Below, one piece after another: positions 58,876-64,000 of a DNA stretch of 64,000 nucleotides (the first letter of the stretch is position 1; each line of letters starts with the position of its first letter). Source of the DNA: Alphaproteobacteria bacterium (lineage in GTDB: Bacteria; Pseudomonadota; Alphaproteobacteria; UBA8366); assembly GCA_009377445.1 (NCBI GenBank), contig WHUA01000008.1, positions 114,909 through 178,908 of the forward strand, given 5' to 3'. The position numbers and the translations under genes are program-made. The notes beneath the pieces were generated by a model. The model was given only the letters and a program-made list of their open reading frames with translations. It searched no databases and was not told the DNA's origin.

Positions 58876-58916
58876 AAACAGAAGGTTAGGCATCAACGCC
58901 TGACCCTCTGTTTCTT
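58876..58916 (+). terminator. Terminator-like hairpin after the tRNA-Asn fragment
   Basis: AACAGA-AGGTTAGGC-ATCAAC-GCCTGACCC-TCTGTT forms a long stem with small mismatches, followed by TCTTT. Confidence 0.6.
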
Positions 58917-58932
58917 TGAAATATTGGCCCAA

Positions 58933-58998
58933 GGTACACCATAGGTACGGAAAAGCAGGCTTTCCCGGAGAATTCGCAGGAATACGCGCGCAAGGTAC
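58933..58998. repeat. GGTAC repeats (11-bp spacing) beside the tRNA-Asn fragment
   Basis: GGTAC begins at 58933, 58944 and 58994. The first two are 11 bp apart. The pattern resembles the arm-type repeats at 52525-52552, so it may be the arm region of a lost integrase system. Confidence 0.45.
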
Positions 58999-59017
58999 GG
59001 AATGCTTAGTCTTGCTT

Positions 59018-59200
59018 ATGTGCGGGAGATTCACCCACAAGCGTATCTGGGTCGAAGTCGTCGCCTACTACCGGATCACGGACACGGGCCGGAACCTGGC
59101 GCCGCGCTACAACATCGCGGCGGACGGTTACCACGAATGGAAGCCGATCGGGCCCAAGGAAAAGCAACCGTACCGAATCACGCTCACCGTCCTCGGATAG
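59018..59200 (+). pseudogene. yedK: YedK/SRAP protein with an internal deletion
   Basis: 60 residues. MCGRFT (with the catalytic Cys2 that crosslinks to abasic DNA) and APRYNIAADGY give the N-terminal half, and HEWKPIGPKEKQPYRITLTV a later segment. Normal SRAP proteins are about 200-230 residues. The central region between the PRYNIA motif and the DGYxEWK motif is missing in frame, and the sequence stops soon after. The SRAP fold is therefore not complete. Confidence 0.8.
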
Positions 59201-60080
59201 CCCTCAGCACCCGCCGGGCTAGGCGGTAGGCCTTGCGGCCGAGGATCCGCCAGAACGGACTGTATTTCACAGGATGCCACAGCATGCCCGATTCCTTGCC
59301 AGGGCGGTCCATCACCGGGCGGAAGACGAGGGTGCCGGGCGACAACGCGCCCGCCTTCGCCGAGTTGCGGTAGAATCGATTCACGTTCTCGGGCCGGACG
59401 AACTCTCCCGCGCCGCCGATGTCCTCGATCGTCAGTCCCGCGTGCCGCAGCAGCGTCGGGCCGAGGCATTCAAAGTGGCCCTTCACGCCCCGTTTGTAGA
59501 AGGCATGGAGCTGGGCGAGGGCTCTGCCCGAGATCCTGTAGATCGGGAAAAACCCGCGGATATAGTCGCGCTTGTCAATCGGCAGGTCCAGAAGGTCGAG
59601 CCCCGGCCAGTGATACCAGGTCGGAATATCCTCTTGTCGGGTCAGGGTCGTGCCGAGCAGGTCCGCCGGGTTGTCCCGGAAGTGTGAAAAGAACGCGTTC
59701 CACCGGCCGGTGAACCGAACGTCATATTCGACGACCCAATAATGCTGGTAACTCGGATACTTCTGGTAAAACAGCAGGACCGGGAGAGCGATGCTGCCCG
59801 GGACGAAATTAAAATCCTTGTGGTGCGGGTTTTCCTGGCGCCGCTTGTCATCATACGCGAAGGATTGGCGTGGATAGCGCAGGTCTTCGATACTCTGCAG
59901 GTCGAAGAGAAAACAATCCGTGTCTTTGACGCGCCGGTCGAAGGTTCCTTTCGTGTTATCAAATAGAAGGGTGACTTTATATTCGCCGGAACAGTGAGCC
60001 TGGATCTCATTCAACAGGTCGACCACGCCTCTATTCAAGACATGGCTCAGGACCAGGATCACGGTGTCGGCTTGGCGCAT
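59184..60080 (-). CDS. Glycosyltransferase-like protein (DUF3405-like)
   Basis: 298 residues. YWVVEYDVRFTGRWNAFFSH carries an aspartate-type motif and aromatic residues reminiscent of DUF3405/GT-A glycosyltransferases. FPIYRISGRALAQLHAFYKR is typical of the acceptor region. No signal peptide or membrane segment. It could modify a surface polysaccharide. The gene sits in a region of remnants yet is intact, with its 3' end overlapping the yedK remnant by 17 bp. Confidence 0.6.
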   Translation of the reverse strand: MRQADTVILVLSHVLNRGVVDLLNEIQAHCSGEYKVTLLFDNTKGTFDRRVKDTDCFLFDLQSIEDLRYPRQSFAYDDKRRQENPHHKDFNFVPGSIALPVLLFYQKYPSYQHYWVVEYDVRFTGRWNAFFSHFRDNPADLLGTTLTRQEDIPTWYHWPGLDLLDLPIDKRDYIRGFFPIYRISGRALAQLHAFYKRGVKGHFECLGPTLLRHAGLTIEDIGGAGEFVRPENVNRFYRNSAKAGALSPGTLVFRPVMDRPGKESGMLWHPVKYSPFWRILGRKAYRLARRVLRAIRGR

Positions 60081-60462
60081 CGGTTGTCATTCCGTTCCGT
60101 CAAAACTACCCGATGCTACGTGCGCGCGATACGCGGCGCGCTGATCCTTAGGGACTACCTCCCATTCCCGACAAGCCTGCCGCCGCATTCATTGCGATAG
60201 CAGCCACGTAACAACCACTGGCTGCCCGGCCCCGTTGCCGCGCGGTAGGCGTGGATTTCGTCGAGAAGCCATAATGCCGCCGATCGCGTGGCAGCCCTTT
60301 CGACGCTGTTGTAGGCTCGTCGCATGTGCGGCCGATTTACTCTTCACATGTCCTGGTCCGAGCTCGTTGCGCTCAAAGCTACGAACCTCCCTCAGCTACC
60401 GCACTGCAGCACTTTGATGGTTTTGCTTCCGTTTACGGTGCGTACCGCTCGCTCCAGCTCGC
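60081..60462. other. 382-bp gap containing a YedK remnant
   Basis: The only recognised content is the YedK N-terminal fragment at 60324. The rest has no coding match. Confidence 0.6.
60324..60395 (+). pseudogene. yedK: Second YedK/SRAP N-terminal fragment
   Basis: 24 codons, MCGRFTLHMSWSELVALKATNL then PQ, matching the start of SRAP proteins and no more. It lies 1.3 kb from the first YedK remnant and is in the same orientation. Confidence 0.65.
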
Positions 60463-61173
60463 CTAATGCCGTCTATCCGACTTCCGCCACTCGGCCGGTG
60501 CCACGAACGAGCCTGCCCATATCCCGCGCCGTGCCTGCCGGGCCGCGTCCTCCTGGGCAATGTAATCTTGCGAATAGCGACGATAGGCTATCGCCAGCCC
60601 TTCCAGAACCAGCCACCCGTTTAGATCTGTCAATCCGATCCAGCAGACAGCCACGACCCGGCCATACCGGTCCTTGTCTCGCGGATCGCACGTCACGGTG
60701 CGCCGTCCGATCTTATCCGCCAGCGCGAGGGCTGCCTTCTGACCGCAACGGTAGGGTTTCTCGTGCGCATCGTCGCAAAGCTGACGGCTTTCCGGCGCAT
60801 CGATCCCGTGAAAGCGAATACGTTGGCCGTGGATTTCGATCGTGTCTCCGTCGATCACGGACGCCTGGCCTTTCATCCCCTGACGATCACCTGACGGGGT
60901 GCTGTCTGACCGTACCAGCAGGCGGATGGCGTCAACCGGATCGATGTCATCCCATGCATAGAGCCGACGAACGTCGAACGGGGCGCCGGGCGCGATGGAC
61001 GTACCCGCCGCGAGGCCAATCAGCACCACCCACGGGAACCACCATGAACTCAGCACCCGCCGTCGCTTGCGGCGGGCATCAGGCCACTTGCGGTTTGGGC
61101 GTCGATATCGGGCGATCTTGCCCAAGGGCGTTCGCTCCCATCCTCTCCTGCTCCCCCGAGAGTATGTCGGCAT
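60463..61173 (-). CDS. Membrane-anchored thermonuclease-like protein (SNase domain)
   Basis: 236 residues. A basic N-terminus is followed by one membrane segment (SSWWFPWVVLIGLAAGTSIA) and a C-terminal staphylococcal nuclease domain: VIDGDTIEI (metal Asp), RFHGIDAPESRQ, KDRYGRVVAVC (catalytic Arg), GLAIAYRRYSQDYIAQEDAA and RGIWAGSF. The domain cleaves DNA or RNA with Ca2+. Probably inner-membrane with the nuclease outside. A fragment of a paralogue is at 61806-61922. Confidence 0.9.
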   Translation of the reverse strand: MPTYSRGSRRGWERTPLGKIARYRRPNRKWPDARRKRRRVLSSWWFPWVVLIGLAAGTSIAPGAPFDVRRLYAWDDIDPVDAIRLLVRSDSTPSGDRQGMKGQASVIDGDTIEIHGQRIRFHGIDAPESRQLCDDAHEKPYRCGQKAALALADKIGRRTVTCDPRDKDRYGRVVAVCWIGLTDLNGWLVLEGLAIAYRRYSQDYIAQEDAARQARRGIWAGSFVAPAEWRKSDRRH

Positions 61174-61353
61174 CGGGCGTACAACTCCAGATCCCAGTCA
61201 GGTGAAGCCAAACCCCTCGGTACGTGCAGGGCGGCGAAGAGGTATAGTGTCAACATGGCATGCATGGTTCCACGGTCTGGTCATGGTGACGTTGCAGGTC
61301 GAGGTGTTTGGCGCCGGCTTCGAAATAGGACGTCCACTCCCATTCCGGCCATC
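61174..61353. other. 180-bp gap, no gene seen
   Basis: Between divergent nuclease and repeat-protein genes. No regulatory motif was recognised. Confidence 0.5.
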
Positions 61354-61722
61354 ATGGTCGAATCGCTTACGTTGTGCGCCTGGCTAATAGGTGCGCTCGA
61401 TGCCCACGCCGAGGATTTCGTCATTCGCGACAATCAAGGCCATCGGACCGGCACCGTCGAGAAGGGCTCCGCAGGCACCTTCGTCAGACGCGATGAACAG
61501 GGCCGGCGGATCGGGACGGTCGAGCAAGGAACCGGAGACCGACTAATCTTGCGCGATGCACAGGGGAAGAGGATCGGCATCATCGAACAAGATTCGCGAG
61601 GAAAGCAGACGATCCGCGATCCCAAAGGCAAACGGATTGGTACGGTTGAGCAAGGTTCTGGCAAAGGCTTTATCCTTCGCGATGCAGATGGCCGGCGGTC
61701 CGGCTCCGTCGAACCGCGTTGA
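61354..61722 (+). CDS. Secreted protein made of five 21-residue repeats
   Basis: 122 residues from ATG 61354. A short signal peptide MVESLTLCAWLIGALDAHA is followed by repeats of exact 21-residue period with pattern IRDxxGxRxGTVEQGsg (residues FVIRDNQGHRTGTVEKGS, then FVRRDEQGRRIGTVEQGT, LILRDAQGKRIGIIEQDS, QTIRDPKGKRIGTVEQGS and FILRDADGRRSGSVEPR). This looks like a beta-rich periplasmic repeat protein. I do not know the function. A longer frame upstream lacks a signal peptide. Confidence 0.7.
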   Translation: MVESLTLCAWLIGALDAHAEDFVIRDNQGHRTGTVEKGSAGTFVRRDEQGRRIGTVEQGTGDRLILRDAQGKRIGIIEQDSRGKQTIRDPKGKRIGTVEQGSGKGFILRDADGRRSGSVEPR

Positions 61723-62042
61723 CCTAGCGCTCCCAAGCGGGAGCGGCTAATCGCCGAGTTGCCCTCACAATACTCGTCACCCTGCCGCCAATCCTCGGAC
61801 ATGCCGGGCTGGCTATCGCCTCTCGCGGGTACTCGCGCGACTATGTGAGCCAGGAGGGTGCCGCCCGAAAGGCGAAACGTGGCGTATGGGCCGGTAGTCT
61901 GACGGGCTGGCAGCGGGCGTAGGCATGGCAATTCGCCCCGACGCCAAGGTATAGCGCGACCTAGCCATGTTTGGTCTTGACCGCTCTGGTTGTTTTTTGG
62001 ATGGTTCAGCTAGAGCAAAACGCGATGGAGCGGGGAGCCATA
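61723..62042. other. 320-bp gap containing a thermonuclease remnant
   Basis: Contains the C-terminal SNase fragment at 61806-61922. Nothing else recognised, apart from the ribosome-binding site for the next gene. Confidence 0.6.
61806..61922 (+). pseudogene. Thermonuclease C-terminal fragment
   Basis: 38 codons reading GLAIASRGYSRDYVSQEGAA, RKAKRGVWAGSLTGWQRA and a stop. This matches the last part of the SNase domain of the intact gene at 60463-61173 (GLAIAYRRYSQDYIAQEDAA, RRGIWAGSF), but the catalytic motifs are missing. Confidence 0.8.
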
Positions 62043-62765
62043 ATGAACCATCGGACCAGAGCTGCCTGCCGTAATGTCTCCTGGCCTGCTGCGCGGCTCT
62101 CAGTCCTTCTTCTGGCCATCCTGGTATCACTCGCGTATTCGCCAAGCCGAGGTTTCGCAGCATCTGTAGCCTACACGTTTGGCGGCACCCTTGACGACCC
62201 CTTCGGCTCGCTTCCGGCCGGTACGGCATTCTCGGGAACATTGCGCTACGACACCAGCGCCGCCCCCCTCAACAGTTGGCCGGTAGATCCCCCGCACATC
62301 ACGCAGGGCTATCCATACGAAGAGTTCACGCTGACCATCGCCGGGCAAACAATCTCCGCCGTCCCAGGCGCCAGCCATACGTCCGATATCGGGTTCAGCA
62401 CGGATACCAGCCATCGCGTATTCCTGTCGGTGTTTCAGTTTCCGGAAGACCCGGTTGCGATCGTCACGACTGGCCCGGTAGGCGGCGTTACGAACATCGT
62501 CTATATGAGCTTCCTGCTTGACGACGCCACCGCGACAGCCTTGTCCGGAACGGCACCGGTGGCGCTCGCATTTTCGGATTTCATGACCTATCGAAGAATC
62601 AGCCTAGGCTCATTCATGAATGAGCATTTTGCGAGCGGAACGATTACGTATCTCCGGCCCGTGCCGCTGCCGGCGGCATTGCCGCTGTTTCTTTCCGCTC
62701 TCGGCGTGCTTGGTCTTGCGAAGCTGCGAGCGCGGCGTAAAGCGTGTGGCGGCCTTCAGCCCTGA
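62043..62765 (+). CDS. Secreted VPLPA-CTERM sorting-signal protein
   Basis: 240 residues from ATG 62043 behind GGGGAG. A signal peptide of about 40 residues (ending RGFA/ASVAY) is followed by a probable beta-rich extracellular domain with no motif I can name. The C-terminus has VPLPAALPLFLSALGVLGLA then KLRARRKA, an exact VPLPA-CTERM motif: proline-rich signature, membrane helix, basic tail. Exosortase-type enzymes cut such signals. No exosortase gene is in the window. The product is likely exported and processed into the outer envelope or matrix. Confidence 0.82.
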   Translation: MNHRTRAACRNVSWPAARLSVLLLAILVSLAYSPSRGFAASVAYTFGGTLDDPFGSLPAGTAFSGTLRYDTSAAPLNSWPVDPPHITQGYPYEEFTLTIAGQTISAVPGASHTSDIGFSTDTSHRVFLSVFQFPEDPVAIVTTGPVGGVTNIVYMSFLLDDATATALSGTAPVALAFSDFMTYRRISLGSFMNEHFASGTITYLRPVPLPAALPLFLSALGVLGLAKLRARRKACGGLQP

Positions 62766-62978
62766 TCAATTGGCCGCCTGACCACGCGGCGCCGGCAATG
62801 TCGTGATCGCGATGGCAACCATATCCGCCAAGCCGTGCGCCTCGCCGGGGTGGAGTTGAAGGTGATGCTCCAGGCCGTCCGTCGCCAGGAAACGAACCAC
62901 GAGCCCCTCCTCTGCCACGACATCGACGGAGAGAAGTCGCTCCACCGTCGTAACGATCTCGCACCGCGGCATTTGCAT
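62766..62978 (-). CDS. Small protein, function unknown
   Basis: About 70 residues from ATG 62978 (ATG 62972 also possible). MPRCEIVTTVERLLSVDVVA, EEGLVVRFLATDGLEHHLQL and HPGEAHGLADMVAIAITTLP form an alpha/beta pattern but no known motif. The stop is directly after the VPLPA-CTERM gene stop, in convergent orientation. Confidence 0.45.
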   Translation of the reverse strand: MQMPRCEIVTTVERLLSVDVVAEEGLVVRFLATDGLEHHLQLHPGEAHGLADMVAIAITTLPAPRGQAAN

Positions 62979-63112
62979 TTCCCCAAAGCTATTGCCCGCG
63001 CACAATTGCTGCCCTAAAGTTGAAAACCCGTAAATGGTGGGTACGGACCGTCGCATTCGCTGCATCATAGGTGGCGACGATGGAGTCCGTCAGGCGCGAC
63101 AGAATCAGCTCG

Positions 63113-63373
63113 GTTAGCTTCGGCGAAAACCGCGGAAGCGAGCTTGCGATGCATCCCACGGTGAAGCCGGTGGCGATGGTGGCGGATGCGATCCGGGACT
63201 GCTCGACACGGCGCGGGATCGTCCTCGACAGCTTCGCGGGCAGCGGCACGACTCTGCTTGCTGCGCTGCGCACGGGCAGGCGCGAATTTGTGATGGAGTA
63301 TGAGCCAAAATCTGTCGACGTGACGATACAGCGCTTCGAGGAGCTGATTGGCGAGGCGGCAAGCCGTCGCTTT
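63113..63373 (+). pseudogene. C-terminal remnant of a DNA N6-adenine/N4-cytosine methylase
   Basis: About 85 residues: FGENRGSELAMHPTVKPVAM, VADAIRDCSTRRGIVLDSFA, GSGTTLLAALRTGRREFVM and EYEPKSVDVTIQRFEELIGE. The HPTVKP motif and DSFAGSGTT (normally DPFAGSGTT) are motif X and motif I of beta-type DNA methyltransferases. The catalytic DPPY region is missing, so it is not active. The usual full-length protein is over 400 residues with an N-terminal ParB-like domain. Confidence 0.8.
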
Positions 63374-63478
63374 CCCGCGGGCAGTCGCATTGGACGCCAA
63401 ATCCGGTCAGACGCACGCCGTATCGAGCCAAACCGACCGGCAGCCGCGCATTCAAAGCAGCGCCATTGTGTGAAGCGT

Positions 63479-63863
63479 CTATGGGACGCCCGCTGCCTCG
63501 CTGGTCGCTGTCGATTGGTGGAAGCTCGCGCGATACTGAGCAGGCGTCACACCGAACCGCTTGCTGAAGACGATCCGCATTCGATCCGCCGTACCGAAGC
63601 CGCAGTCATACGCAATAGCTTTAAGCGCGCGATCGCTCCCCTCGAGCAGCATGCGGGCGGCATCGATCCGGGCGCGCTCCACGAACTCGTGCGGCGTGAT
63701 CCCCGTTTCCTGCACGAAGTGGCGGGCGAGATTGCGCGCGCTCATCCCAACTTCCGCCGCGAGCGACTGGAGCGTGTGTCGGCGTCCAACGTTGGCCATC
63801 ACATAGTCCTGGATGCGTGCAATCGGCGAAGCTGGATCGGCCGGCGCGGCGAGATAAGGGCTA
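63479..63863 (-). pseudogene. AraC/GlxA-type regulator, N-terminus removed by IS insertion
   Basis: The C-terminal two-HTH AraC domain is intact: IARIQDYVMANVGRRHTLQS, LAAEVGMSARNLARHFVQET, GITPHEFVERARIDAARMLL and KAIAYDCGFGTADRMRIVFS with RFGVTPAQYRASF. The GlxA-type effector domain that should precede the segment SPYLAAPADPASPIARI is missing; the sequence runs into the IS630-type element at 63864. Any upstream start inside the IS would be artificial. Confidence 0.85.
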
Positions 63864-64000
63864 GAGCGTGACTCGTCTTTTTTGAATCGTTGGGGATTCC
63901 CTACGGGCAATCTTTGTGATTCAAGATGCTGGCTGGATTGGAGGTCAGCATTGGATGGTGAAGCCGTATTCCGAGGATTTGCGCATTCGCGTGGTTGGTC
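63864..64000 (+). mobile_element. IS630-family insertion sequence, left part
   Basis: TA at 63864-63865 followed by GAGCGTGACTCGTC and an inside TTTTTTGAATCGTTGGGGAT is a typical IS630-type end inserted at a TA. Codons from ATG 63955 read MVKPYSEDLRIRVVG, the usual start of IS630 transposases. The element continues past the window. Confidence 0.8.
63955..64000 (+). CDS. IS630-type transposase, N-terminal start (partial)
   Basis: 15 codons before the window ends: MVKPYSEDLRIRVVG. GGAGG lies ten bases upstream of the ATG. The rest is outside the window. Family assigned from the KPYSEDLRxRVV opening and from the element end. Confidence 0.75.
   Translation, partial: MVKPYSEDLRIRVVG

Noticed and set aside
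1..64000. CRISPR arrays, rRNA genes and intact tRNA genes
   Set aside because: No spaced identical repeats with variable spacers, no rRNA sequence, and only two tRNA fragments were seen.

Overview
The window looks like a high-GC alphaproteobacterial chromosome. The evidence is the two-domain dCTP deaminase, the Aap-type general amino-acid transporter, a one-cysteine L36 protein, TTAA-N7-TTAAC (CtrA-type) sites, and dense divergent catabolic operons separated by GC-rich palindromic repeats. A Rhodospirillales- or Hyphomicrobiales-like host is plausible, but no intact RNA gene or marker here fixes the genus.

Positions 1-17.9 kb hold the tail of a probable class III cyclase, then pyruvate kinase. 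Next comes an operon of a small-molecule kinase, a divergent enolase-like protein and a 91-residue unknown. Housekeeping and redox genes follow (TPR protein, DUF2817, a hydrolase-OsmC fusion, a beta-hydroxyacid dehydrogenase, a ketopantoate-reductase-like protein, an MFS pump, an HpcH/HpaI aldolase). The block ends with glycolate oxidase glcDEF, a methyltransferase coupled to glcF, L36, and a second methyltransferase. Positions 18-50 kb are dominated by uptake and breakdown of organic acids and amino acids: a tripartite tricarboxylate transporter, a CoA-transferase, a molybdenum hydroxylase large subunit, a ThDP enzyme, two class V aminotransferase-fold proteins, a PrpF-type isomerase, an HpcH/HpaI aldolase with a 2-hydroxyacid dehydrogenase, a RraA-type aldolase, and the aapJQMP transporter. 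Both transport operons carry a perfect GC-rich hairpin just after the binding-protein gene.

Positions 50-52.2 kb carry small genes. One is a tiny glycine-zipper gene enclosed by 20-bp terminal inverted repeats and an imperfect 8-bp target duplication, so it looks like a miniature transposable element with cargo. An SDR dehydrogenase, a DUF6429 protein and OsmC follow.

From 52.38 kb to the end is accessory DNA. A 3' fragment of tRNA-Val(GAC) marks an integration edge, followed by 11-bp-phased GGTGCC repeats, a tyrosine integrase and coupled small genes. Then come two helix-turn-helix genes, an AT-rich inverted repeat, two overlapping tyrosine recombinases and an internally deleted serine recombinase, ending at a tRNA-Asn 3' fragment. 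Beyond this lie remnants: two YedK/SRAP pieces, a nuclease tail, a DNA-methylase C-terminus, and an AraC-type regulator cut by an IS630-type element. Among them are apparently intact genes: a glycosyltransferase-like protein, a membrane-anchored thermonuclease, a 21-residue-repeat secreted protein and a VPLPA-CTERM protein.

The best candidates for something new are the mini-element at 50.4 kb, the DUF559 gene packaged between palindromic repeats at 40.7-41.1 kb, the kinase/divergent-enolase operon, and the paired recombinase module at 55-58 kb.
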